In this document: one piece after another, positions 1 to 5,637 of the stretch
Layout: each line of letters begins with the position of its first letter
Numbering within the stretch: the stretch's first letter is position 1
From: Alphaproteobacteria bacterium
GTDB lineage: Bacteria; Pseudomonadota; Alphaproteobacteria; Micropepsales; Micropepsaceae
Direction: 5' to 3'
NCBI GenBank assembly: GCA_015654715.1
Contig: JAATGK010000429.1
Coordinates: 1-9,614 of the forward strand
Length of the DNA stretch: 9,614 nucleotides
Program-made: the position numbers and the translations under genes
Notes under the pieces: model-generated
What the model was told of the DNA's origin: nothing
The model's input: the letters and a program-made list of their open reading frames with translations, nothing else
Database searches by the model: none

Positions 1-1
1 C

Positions 2-121
2 GCCATGCCGGGCGAAGACCCGGTCACGCTGCCGACGCCGGAAGACATCGCGCCGCTGATTGTCGAAATGCTGTCGCCCGCGTGGGACAAGAACGGCGAG
101 GTGGTGAATTACAGGGAGTGA
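2..121 (+). CDS. Short-chain dehydrogenase/reductase, C-terminal end (partial)
   Basis: The window opens inside this gene; only its last 39 codons and the TGA stop are present. The readable tail has a PGEDPxTLPTPEDIAPLIVEM stretch followed by the ending KNGEVVNYRE. Proline-rich 'PGEDP...TPEDIAP' tails followed by a short 'tG...' ending are typical of NAD(P)-dependent SDR oxidoreductases of the YciK-like type. There the segment lies after the Rossmann core and lines the substrate side. The catalytic Ser-Tyr-Lys and the cofactor-binding glycines lie outside the window, so substrate and cofactor cannot be stated. The gene ends just before repeat copy A. The assignment rests on the tail pattern only. 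Confidence 0.6.
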   Translation, partial: AMPGEDPVTLPTPEDIAPLIVEMLSPAWDKNGEVVNYRE

Positions 122-126
122 ATTCA

Positions 127-215
127 ACCCTCCCCTTGAGGGAGGGTCGAAAAATCACGAGTGGAGTGAGCGTCAGCGAGCGAATGCGATGTGATTTTTC
201 GGGGAGGGGTATGTC
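127..215 (-). repeat. Palindromic intergenic repeat, copy A (inverted orientation)
   Basis: This is the reverse complement of the element at 560-617 and 1765-1830. On the minus strand it begins GACATACCCCTCCCCGA and ends TCGACCCTCCCTCAAGGGGA. The ends are near-identical among copies but the core differs; here the core is bounded by GAAAAATCAC and GTGATTTTTC, making its own stem. The GGGGAGGGG at 201-209 falls where a Shine-Dalgarno sequence for the following GTG start would lie. Confidence 0.8.
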
Positions 216-521
216 GTGAACGATAACCCAGTCAGGAAGCTCTTTGAGGACCGCCACCCAGTGATATTTGGGATTGGGGTAGCATTGGCTTGGCTACCGA
301 TAGCGATCTTTTTCGGGATCGCTGCTTTCGGCTCTATTTTGTGGGATTTACTGGCCGGGCAACGCGATGTTTACCCAAACGATCTACATGAGCCGATTTA
401 CCGTCAGCGCATATTGATTGGACGATATTTCAACCAAAGTTATGCTTGTCGATGGAAGGTGTGGCTTGCCACAGCAAGCCCAGCAGTAGTCATGCTCGCG
501 ATCGTTTGGTTCAATCTATAG
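216..521 (+). CDS. Small two-helix membrane protein, unknown function
   Basis: The predicted 101-residue protein has a polar N-terminus, a long hydrophobic stretch at about residues 17-46, a polar Arg/Tyr-rich middle (47-82) and a second hydrophobic helix at about 83-99. It would therefore be an inner-membrane hairpin. I recognise no family. The start is GTG; no in-frame ATG lies nearby, and the purine-rich 201-209 stretch six bases upstream could serve as ribosome site. Both the GTG and that site belong to the flanking repeat. Base composition is about 50% GC by my count over 241-480, against about 65-70% in the neighbouring der gene, which suggests acquisition from elsewhere. With inverted repeat ends on both sides the ORF looks like a cassette. 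It could also be a chance ORF; the clear membrane pattern argues mildly against that. Confidence 0.5.
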   Translation: MNDNPVRKLFEDRHPVIFGIGVALAWLPIAIFFGIAAFGSILWDLLAGQRDVYPNDLHEPIYRQRILIGRYFNQSYACRWKVWLATASPAVVMLAIVWFNL

Positions 522-559
522 CCCTTGGTCCGCGGGCGTGCGTTTTCATCACAGAACAC

Positions 560-617
560 GACATACCCCTCCCCGAAAACGCCTTAGGCGTTTTCGACCC
601 TCCCTCAAGGGGAGGGT
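560..617 (+). repeat. Palindromic intergenic repeat, copy B
   Basis: It has the same ends as copies A and C. The core is a perfect hairpin, CGAAAACGCC-TTA-GGCGTTTTCG, followed by a second hairpin (ACCCTCCC/GGGAGGGT). The 23 bases at 557-579 are the exact reverse complement of 196-218, so copies A and B form an inverted pair around the small membrane ORF. Copy B lies directly behind the orphan der fragment, as copy C lies directly behind intact der. Confidence 0.85.
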
Positions 618-621
618 GAGG

Positions 622-780
622 CTAATCCTTCGCGTATGGATTTTTGCCGCCGCGCAGCAGCAACCTGAGCGGCGTGCCGTCGAGGTGAAAGGTCTGGCGC
701 AGCCCTTTGGTGAAATAGCGGATATAGGACTCGGGCAGGGATTTGAGATGGTTGCCGAACAGGGCAAACGTCGGCGTCTA
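622..780 (-). pseudogene. Orphan 3' fragment of a second der allele
   Basis: The minus strand of this stretch encodes about 50 codons matching the C-terminal KH-like end of the intact Der in this window: TFALFGNHLKSLPESYIRY, then KGLRQTF, then LRLLLRGGKNPYAKD and a TAG stop at 622-624. The match begins abruptly at about 777, where a TAG (778-780) precedes it, so no start or GTPase domain is present. Codon by codon I count about 16 synonymous and 6-7 amino-acid-changing differences from the intact gene. The copy therefore diverged mainly under selection for protein sequence before it was cut off, and is better explained as a piece of a relative's der brought in by recombination than as a decayed local duplicate. 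It cannot make a functional GTPase. Confidence 0.85.
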
Positions 781-828
781 GCACCGAATTTGGTCACACG
801 CGTAACCTTCAGCGGGGCTTGAAGAGAG

Positions 829-858
829 GTGACAATGTCATGCAAATGAATTACATTG
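829..858 (+). promoter_or_regulatory. Candidate antitoxin promoter overlapped by an inverted repeat
   Basis: A sigma70-like pair is visible: GTGACA at 829-834, a 17-nt spacer, and TACATT at 852-857, placing transcription start about 20 nt before the ATG at 883. The arms CAATGT (833-838) and ACATTG (853-858) form an inverted repeat covering the spacer and -10 box. That is the layout expected for autorepression by a ribbon-helix-helix antitoxin. No transcript data support it. Confidence 0.45.
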
Positions 859-882
859 GGTAGCCAAAAGTGAGGCCCGCCA

Positions 883-1194
883 ATGAGCACCAACAATTCC
901 CTGGTTCAGACCCGCATTGATCCCGCGGTGAAAGAACGGGCGGCGGCGGTATTGGAAACCGTCGGCCTGACGATCTCAGACGCGGTCCGGATTCTGTTGA
1001 CGCGAACAGCCAATGAAGGCGCGCTGCCGTTCGAACTGACTCACAATCAAGCGGACTATGATGTTTGGTTCCGCGCCAAGGTGCAGGAAGCTCTGGAGGA
1101 TTTGCACCCGGCGCGTCCGCACGACGAGGTCAAGGCGCATTTTGCCAAACGCCGCGCCGCCGCGCTCCGCAAGGTCGAGGAGCATGATCCGTGA
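883..1194 (+). CDS. RelB/DinJ-family antitoxin (orphaned)
   Basis: The 103-residue protein begins SLVQTRIDPAVKERAAAVLE followed by GLTISDAVRILLTR (residues 6-41), the ribbon-helix-helix pattern of RelB/DinJ antitoxins: a short basic beta strand with the QTRID motif, then two helices. It would bind its own promoter as a dimer. The charged C-terminal half (about 60-103) would be the toxin-wrapping part. ATG at 883 is preceded by GTGAGG about 7 nt upstream. Its stop overlaps a GTG (1191-1193) that opens a RelE/ParE-like start, the usual overlap of antitoxin and toxin, but that toxin is truncated. The antitoxin may still repress its promoter or counter a toxin encoded elsewhere. The family call is firm; the exact subfamily is not. 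Confidence 0.88.
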   Translation: MSTNNSLVQTRIDPAVKERAAAVLETVGLTISDAVRILLTRTANEGALPFELTHNQADYDVWFRAKVQEALEDLHPARPHDEVKAHFAKRRAAALRKVEEHDP

Positions 1195-1328
1195 AACTCG
1201 AATGGTCGCTGTTCGCTGCATTCCTGTCGTCCGGTCAGCGCGCGTTCTCTTTCCTCAACGCAAACTGTTCCTCTGTCGTCCTTTTTGGGTCGCCTGCCGG
1301 GAACCTTCGTTCCATCAGCCCGTATTAG
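1191..1328 (+). pseudogene. Truncated RelE/ParE-type toxin remnant
   Basis: GTG at 1191 overlaps the antitoxin stop and starts VKLEWSLFA, which resembles the N-terminus of RelE/ParE toxins (V/M-K-L-x-W-S-x-x-A). After about nine codons the similarity stops. The frame continues through unrelated Ser/Phe-rich sequence to TAG at 1326-1328, 45 codons in all, about half of a normal 85-100-residue toxin. The other two forward frames show no continuation, so this looks like a replacement or deletion junction near 1215 rather than a simple frameshift. The conserved catalytic C-terminal residues are absent, so no RNase or gyrase-poison activity is expected. Confidence 0.6.
1300..1326 (+). promoter_or_regulatory. 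Possible EcfG-type general stress promoter
   Basis: GGAAC at 1300-1304 followed after 16 nt by CGTATT at 1321-1326 resembles the alphaproteobacterial EcfG consensus GGAAC-N16/17-CGTT, with one mismatch in the -10 element. It lies about 60 nt upstream of the secreted-protein start at 1386. It is suggestive only. Confidence 0.35.
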
Positions 1329-1385
1329 TTCCGCTAACTCTGCCGCCCGAGGTGCGTCGCGGGTGGCCGCTACATTGGAGGAACG

Positions 1386-1646
1386 ATGCGTAAATTTAAG
1401 CTTGGAGCTTTGGTTCTGATTGCGGCGCTGTCGGTTTCGGCCGCCGCCTACGCGGATGCTTTCCGGTTCTCTTTCAACACCGGCGACGTCGCGTTTGCTT
1501 ATCAGGACGGCTGGTGGGATAGCCATCACCGCTGGCATCGCTGGAAAAATAACCGCGAATTCGTGGAATACCGCCAGCGTTATCACGACCATTATTCCGA
1601 TTGGCGTCATGATCGCGACCGCGACCACGGCTGGCATCACCGCTGA
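1386..1646 (+). CDS. Small secreted His/Trp/Arg-rich protein
   Basis: The 86-residue product has a clear Sec signal peptide: basic MRKFK, a hydrophobic core LGALVLIAALSVSAA, and a predicted cleavage after AYA at residue 23. The mature part begins with a short beta-like stretch, FRFSFNTGDVAFAYQDGWW. It then becomes extremely rich in His, Arg, Asp, Trp and Tyr (DSHHRWHRW, YHDHYSDW, RHDRDRDHGWHHR), with nine histidines in the last 40 residues. Small periplasmic proteins of this style recur in alphaproteobacteria, but I know no assigned function; metal binding or envelope-stress roles are only guesses from composition. The start is supported by GGAGGA at 1377-1382. A possible stress-type promoter lies upstream and a hairpin repeat follows at 1689. 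Confidence 0.8.
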   Translation: MRKFKLGALVLIAALSVSAAAYADAFRFSFNTGDVAFAYQDGWWDSHHRWHRWKNNREFVEYRQRYHDHYSDWRHDRDRDHGWHHR

Positions 1647-1688
1647 TTTCGATCACTTGGGAAGGAACTCAGGTGAATTTGCTCAACG

Positions 1689-1721
1689 CTGTCATTTCCG
1701 GCCGCTCGCCGGGGATGACAG
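1689..1721. repeat. REP-like hairpin behind the secreted-protein gene
   Basis: CTGTCATTTCCGGC pairs with GCCGGGGATGACAG around a 5-nt loop; the two T-G oppositions would be wobble pairs in RNA. GTCATnCCCGG...CCGGGGATGAC palindromes are common dispersed repeats in alphaproteobacteria. No T-run follows, so a repeat or mRNA-end stabiliser is more likely than a classic terminator. Confidence 0.6.
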
Positions 1722-1764
1722 GGTTGGGGGCGTTGCAATGGCGCGTGGGCGACGCAAACGCCAT

Positions 1765-1830
1765 GACATACCCCTCCCCGATCCGTCTTCGCTGCGCTAC
1801 GCCGGATCGACCCTCCCTCAAGGGGAGGGT
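1765..1830 (+). repeat. Palindromic intergenic repeat, copy C
   Basis: It has the same ends as copy B (GACATACCCCTCCCCGA and TCGACCCTCCCTCAAGGGGA) but a different core, bounded by GATCCG and CGGATC. It lies immediately downstream of the der stop codon and may act as its mRNA 3' structure. The repeat plus der 3' end is the same arrangement seen at 560-778. Confidence 0.85.
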
Positions 1831-1833
1831 GAA

Positions 1834-3174
1834 TCAATCTTTCGCGTACGGATTTTTTCCGCCCCTTAGCAGCAGCCGTAGCGGCGTGCCTTCGAGTTGG
1901 AAGGTCTTGCGCAGGCCCTTGGTGAGATAGCGGATATAGGATTCGGGCAGGGCCTTGAGCTGGTTGCCGAACAAAGCGAACGTCGGCGGGCGGCTTTTCG
2001 GCTGCGTCATGTAGCGGATTTTGACGCGGCGGCCGCTGATCGCGGGCGTGGGATGGCGCGCCAACGCCTCTTCCAGGAAACGATTCAACGTCGCCGTCGG
2101 CACCCGCGTGTTCCAGGCTTTGTCGGCGGCCAGCACGGCGGGGAGCAGGCGCTCGATGCCTTCGCCGGTCGTCGCCGAGGTGGCGATCAGCGGGGCGCCC
2201 GCCACTTGCGGCAGCGATTGATCCAGCTTCTCGCGCATTTTGAGGATCAGCCCGGCGCGTTGCGGCGCGAGGTCGTATTTGTTGATGGCGAAGACGATGG
2301 CGCGGCCTTCACGCTCGATCAAATCGGCGATGGTCAGGTCCTGCTTTTCGAACGCCTGGGTGGCGTCGATCACCACCACGACGCAATCGGCAAAGCGCAC
2401 GGCGTCCAAGGTGGAGTCGATGCTCATCTCTTCCAGCGTATGGCCGGCGGCGCGCGCCTTTTTGCGCAGGCCCGCGGTGTCGTGCAGCAGGATTTCGCGT
2501 CCTTCGGCCTGCCAGCGCGCCGCAATGGCGTCTCGCGTAATGCCTGCTTCGGGCCCGGTCAGTGCCCGCTCGCTGCCGAGCAGGCAATTGAACAGGCTCG
2601 ATTTGCCGACATTCGGCCGTCCGACGATGGCGAGCCGGAGCGGCTTGTCAGCGTCATCCGCCGCCGCGACGCTTTCGGCTTTTTCGGCGAACGGGGTCAG
2701 CGCTTCGATCAGATCGGCAAAGCCGATGTTGTGTTCGGCCGAAATCTGGATCGGCTCGCCGAAGCCGAGCGACCACGCTTCACCGGCTTGGCTGAAGCGG
2801 GCCTCGCATTTGTTGGCAACCAGAATGACCGGCTTGTCCGCCTTGCGCAGCAACGCCGCGACGATCTCGTCGGCCGTGACGATGCCTTCGCGGGCATCGA
2901 ACATCAGCATGCAAACATCGGCGTCGGCAACCGCGGCCAAAGTCTGCGCCGCCATCCGCGATTCCAGGCTTTCCTTGCTGCTGTCGCCGGTTTCGATGCC
3001 AGCGGTGTCGATCACCGTGAAGGTGAGGGGGCCGAGCGAGCCTTCGGCCTCGCGGCGGTCGCGGGTGACGCCGGGCGTGTCGTGCACAAGCGCCAGCCGC
3101 CGGCCCACCAGCTTGTTGAAAAGCGTGGACTTGCCGACATTGGCGCGGCCGATGATGGCAACAGTAAAGGACAT
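1834..3174 (-). CDS. der: Ribosome-associated GTPase Der (EngA)
   Basis: The 446-residue protein has the tandem GTPase layout unique to Der, which assists late assembly of the 50S ribosomal subunit. First G domain: P-loop GRANVGKST (9-17), TPGVTRD (33-39), DTAG (56-59), NKCE (121-124), SAE (145-147). Second G domain: GRPNVGKSS (185-193), GITRD (211-215), DTAGL (232-236), NKYD (298-301), SATTG (333-337). A KH-like RNA-binding domain runs from about 355 to the end (KIRYMTQPKSRPPTFALFGN region). In the first domain the usual Pro of GRPNVGKS is Ala, and the G4 motif ends in Glu rather than Asp; Glu there is, as far as I recall, common in alphaproteobacteria. Length is normal. The site before the ATG is a weak Shine-Dalgarno (CCAAG). 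It is the last gene after yfgM-like and bamB, an order also found in Escherichia coli. Confidence 0.98.
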   Translation of the reverse strand: MSFTVAIIGRANVGKSTLFNKLVGRRLALVHDTPGVTRDRREAEGSLGPLTFTVIDTAGIETGDSSKESLESRMAAQTLAAVADADVCMLMFDAREGIVTADEIVAALLRKADKPVILVANKCEARFSQAGEAWSLGFGEPIQISAEHNIGFADLIEALTPFAEKAESVAAADDADKPLRLAIVGRPNVGKSSLFNCLLGSERALTGPEAGITRDAIAARWQAEGREILLHDTAGLRKKARAAGHTLEEMSIDSTLDAVRFADCVVVVIDATQAFEKQDLTIADLIEREGRAIVFAINKYDLAPQRAGLILKMREKLDQSLPQVAGAPLIATSATTGEGIERLLPAVLAADKAWNTRVPTATLNRFLEEALARHPTPAISGRRVKIRYMTQPKSRPPTFALFGNQLKALPESYIRYLTKGLRKTFQLEGTPLRLLLRGGKNPYAKD

Positions 3175-3183
3175 TCTTGGCCC

Positions 3184-3255
3184 GCGAATAGCGAATAGGG
3201 AGTGGCGAATAGGGATTGAGGCAACCCTACTCGCTATTCGCTACTCCCTATTCGC
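3184..3255. repeat. Hairpin of GCGAATAG-type units between bamB and der
   Basis: The arms 3191-3212 and 3234-3255 are 22 nt each and complementary at 21 positions, around a 21-nt loop. Each arm contains the unit GCGAATAG twice, spaced by GGAGT, and a further unit lies at 3184-3191. It occupies almost all of the 89-nt gap between bamB and der, so in the shared transcript it would form a strong hairpin just before der. No U-tract follows on the minus strand, which argues against an intrinsic terminator. Confidence 0.8.
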
Positions 3256-3263
3256 CCTAATTC

Positions 3264-4670
3264 CTACTTCAACGCCACCAGATCGGCTTCGTTGGTCAGG
3301 ATGTACAGCGTTTCGTTGGCGACCACCGGCGCGATGTACGTCTTGTCGGGGATTTCCATGCGGGCGAGCAAGCGGCCGGTGTAAGGCGATACCGCTTGGG
3401 CAAAGCCGTCCGACGACACCACGATCAGCCGGTCCGAGACCAGCACCGGGCCGCTCCAGACGATCGGATCGGAGGTGGTGTCTTCCGGATCGATCCAGCG
3501 CGGAAGCTGGTGAATCCACTTCACGCGGCCTTCCTTGCGGGTCAGGCACATGAGCTGGTTCTGCAAGGTGATGACGAACACATAGTCGCCGGCCACCCAC
3601 GGGGTCTGGATGCCGCCGATGTCGCGCTGCCACTGGCGGTCGCGCTTGTCGAGCTGGATCGCGGCCATCACGCCGGAATGGCTGATGGCGAAGACGAGGT
3701 CGCGATCGACCACCGGCTTGCCGGCAATGTCGTCGATTTCGGACAGCGCGGTGACGCCGTGGCTGCGGGTCAGCATGTCGTTCCAAGCCGGGCGCCCGTT
3801 CTGCACGCGCAAGGCATAGACTTCGCCGGAAGAATAGGGCGCGATGACGAATTCGCCCGACACCGCTGCGCTGGTGGAGACCATGATGCCGGCATTTTCG
3901 GTGATGCCCTGATGATCCCAGAGTTCGCGGCCGTTGGATGCGGCGATCGCGTGCAGGTGGTTGTCGATGGAGGCGACGAACAAGCGTCCGCCGTTGATCA
4001 CCGGCGCGTTGGCGATGGGAACGCCGAAATTCTTGCGCCACAGCTCTTTGCCGGTACCGGCATTGAGGGCCACGACATCGCCGAAACCGGTGGTGGCGTA
4101 AAGGATGCCGTTGTCGAACGCGATGCCGCCGCCGAAGCCCTTGGAACTGTCGACGCGCTTGTCCTCACCGAAGGCGCCGAGAGTCAGCAGATTGATGAGG
4201 TCTTGGTCGCCCGGAGGCGCGACGGAAACGTGCCAGGCTTCTTCGCCGTTCTGCGCGTTGAAGGCGAACACGCGCGCCTTGGAATCGAGCACGTAAACCT
4301 TGCCCGCGGCGACGATCGGCGAGGCGGTGAGACGCGATTGGGTGCGCGAGCCGGTACCGGCGTCCGCCTGCCAAATTTGCTGCAGCGGGCCCGACGCCAT
4401 CAAGTGGTGCACCGCGTTGGAGGCAAACCCGCCGGACTGGGCCCATTCGGTATTCTTGTAAGGCGGCGGCAGCTCGACCTTGATGTCCTTCAGGGTCGGG
4501 TCGGGTTTGACGGAATCGTCGTTCACCATGATGGAGATGCGCTCGCCGCGGATCTTCGATTTGTGCGGCGAGGAAAACCACTTGCCCATCGTATCGGTGA
4601 TGGCGCAACCGCCGAGGAGCAGCGCCACCACCGTCAGCAAGGCAACCGGCGCAAACTTACGAGTCATCAT
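3264..4670 (-). CDS. bamB: Outer membrane protein assembly factor BamB (lipoprotein)
   Basis: The 468-residue protein carries a lipoprotein signal ending LLLGGC, with the lipid-bearing cysteine at residue 22. The rest consists of PQQ-type beta-propeller blades of the form 'VYxLDxxxxVxAFNAxxGxExW'. Recognisable repeats begin near VYVLDSKARVFAF, ILYATTGFGDVVAL, LFVASIDNHLHAI, FVIAPYSSGEVYAL, LVFAISHSGVMAAI, VFVITLQNQLMCL, LIVVSSDGFAQAV and LYILTNEADLVAL, consistent with the eight-bladed propeller of BamB. BamB sits on the periplasmic face of the outer membrane and helps BamA insert beta-barrel proteins. Its ATG overlaps the stop of the upstream yfgM-like gene as ATGA, implying translational coupling; a second ATG follows directly. 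It is longer than E. coli BamB (about 390), largely from an N-terminal extension before the first blade. Confidence 0.95.
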   Translation of the reverse strand: MMTRKFAPVALLTVVALLLGGCAITDTMGKWFSSPHKSKIRGERISIMVNDDSVKPDPTLKDIKVELPPPYKNTEWAQSGGFASNAVHHLMASGPLQQIWQADAGTGSRTQSRLTASPIVAAGKVYVLDSKARVFAFNAQNGEEAWHVSVAPPGDQDLINLLTLGAFGEDKRVDSSKGFGGGIAFDNGILYATTGFGDVVALNAGTGKELWRKNFGVPIANAPVINGGRLFVASIDNHLHAIAASNGRELWDHQGITENAGIMVSTSAAVSGEFVIAPYSSGEVYALRVQNGRPAWNDMLTRSHGVTALSEIDDIAGKPVVDRDLVFAISHSGVMAAIQLDKRDRQWQRDIGGIQTPWVAGDYVFVITLQNQLMCLTRKEGRVKWIHQLPRWIDPEDTTSDPIVWSGPVLVSDRLIVVSSDGFAQAVSPYTGRLLARMEIPDKTYIAPVVANETLYILTNEADLVALK

Positions 4671-5380
4671 GGCGTGTCGGTTCCTTGGGCGGGGACGTCC
4701 TGCTGGGGCGGTTCCGGCACTTTGCCGAAGTCCTTGCCGCCGCTGGTGCGGATGAGGGTGGCCATCGCGTCGGCACGCTGGCGCAGCGACGAGGGCGCGT
4801 CCTTTTCGGCGGCGAGGGCGGCGAATTCCTTCTGGGCCACGCCGGCATGATCGTCATGCAGAGCGCGATAGGCCAGGAGTTCACGCGCCATGAAACGCCA
4901 TTGCGATTTGCCGTCGTTGAGAGGAGCGAGCAGCGTCTTCAATTCTTCGGTCGACAGCTTGTCGCCTTGCGCCCAAGCGGCGCGCATGCGCGCGACATCG
5001 CCGAGACCGGCTTTGTCGTTGTCGGCGATCTTCATGTAGAGCGCGATCGCATCGTTGGTGCGGCCCGACGCCATGTATTCGTCAGCTTGGCTGAGCTGGG
5101 CGATCAGCGCATAGCCCGACGGCGCGTGCTTGGCGATCTGGGCATAGGCCTCAGCGGCGAGGTCGTTCTGGCCCGCGGCCGAAATCTGCGCGGCGCTTTC
5201 GATTTGCGACGACGCCTTGAGGCGCTGCTGCTGGTCGTAGCGCTCCCACATCTTCCAACCCGCCACGCCGATGACGAGAATCGAGACGCCGGCAACAACG
5301 AAGTTGCCGTATTTCTTCCACCACTTCTGGAGCCGCTCTTGGCGGACCTCCTCCTCGACTTCGCGGAAGATGTCGGACAC
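4667..5380 (-). CDS. YfgM-like membrane-anchored tetratricopeptide protein
   Basis: The 237-residue protein has a charged cytoplasmic N-terminus (residues 1-24, MSDIFREVEEEVRQERLQKW), one transmembrane helix at about 26-45 (NFVVAGVSILVIGVAGW) and an alanine-rich helical periplasmic part. Repeats such as AAEAYAQIAKHAPSGYALIAQL (about 75-96) fit the TPR-like fold of the YfgM/PF09976 family. E. coli YfgM is an inner-membrane partner of the PpiD/SecYEG chaperone network and is encoded directly before bamB, as here. The C-terminus is Pro/Gln-rich and probably disordered. The start is GTG with AAGGAA six bases upstream. Its stop overlaps the bamB start, so the two are co-translated. I leave the symbol blank because alphaproteobacterial members are divergent. 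Confidence 0.85.
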   Translation of the reverse strand: MSDIFREVEEEVRQERLQKWWKKYGNFVVAGVSILVIGVAGWKMWERYDQQQRLKASSQIESAAQISAAGQNDLAAEAYAQIAKHAPSGYALIAQLSQADEYMASGRTNDAIALYMKIADNDKAGLGDVARMRAAWAQGDKLSTEELKTLLAPLNDGKSQWRFMARELLAYRALHDDHAGVAQKEFAALAAEKDAPSSLRQRADAMATLIRTSGGKDFGKVPEPPQQDVPAQGTDTP

Positions 5381-5427
5381 GGGGAATTCCTTTCGGAGAG
5401 TCGCAACAAGACATTGACCGGGCGCGG

Positions 5428-5456
5428 TAATTAGCCTTTGCGCCGGAATTGCGCAA
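5428..5456 (-). promoter_or_regulatory. Candidate promoter of the yfgM-like/bamB/der operon
   Basis: On the minus strand TTGCGC (5451-5456) and TAATTA (5428-5433) are separated by exactly 17 nt. This would start transcription about 40 nt before the GTG at 5380. The -10 box is imperfect. Confidence 0.4.
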
Positions 5457-5482
5457 CTTGACGATATTTCACGGTGAACATT

Positions 5483-5634
5483 ACCTCCCCCTTGTGGGGA
5501 GGTCGAAGCGCGAAGCGCTTCGGGTGGGGGCGGCTATTTGGCCCAGCACCGCCCCCCACCCGGCTTCGCCTTCGGCTACGCCGCGGCAAGCCCGGATCGC
5601 CTTCGGCTCTCCGACCTCCCCGCAAGGGGGAGGT
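5483..5634. repeat. 152-bp palindromic intergenic element with terminal inverted repeats
   Basis: The ends 5483-5505 and 5612-5634 are 23-nt inverted repeats matching at 22 positions, and each end is itself a small hairpin (ACCTCCCC/GGGGAGGT). Inside, GGGTGGGGGCGG (starting near 5521) opposes CCGCCCCCCACCC, forming a second long stem. The element fills most of the gap between panB and the yfgM-like gene. It belongs to the GC-rich dispersed palindromes frequent in alphaproteobacteria and resembles, but is distinct from, repeats A-C. It contains no ORF of interest. Confidence 0.8.
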
Positions 5635-5637
5635 GAT

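Noticed and set aside
1056..1640. 194-codon minus-strand frame over the antitoxin and secreted-protein genes
   Set aside because: Its composition is the complement of two better supported plus-strand genes; no ribosome site or domain was found.
1897..3198. Long open frame on the plus strand opposite der
   Set aside because: It is the antisense shadow of the high-GC der gene; der has all GTPase motifs and the opposite frame has only low-complexity Arg/Ala/Gly composition.
2240..3553. 437-codon plus-strand frame across der and the bamB-der gap
   Set aside because: Serine/alanine/arginine-rich shadow ORF; it runs through the intergenic hairpin and carries no motif.
3396..4850. 484-codon plus-strand frame opposite bamB and the yfgM-like gene
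   Set aside because: Antisense shadow: it spans two real genes and their junction and has no recognisable domain.
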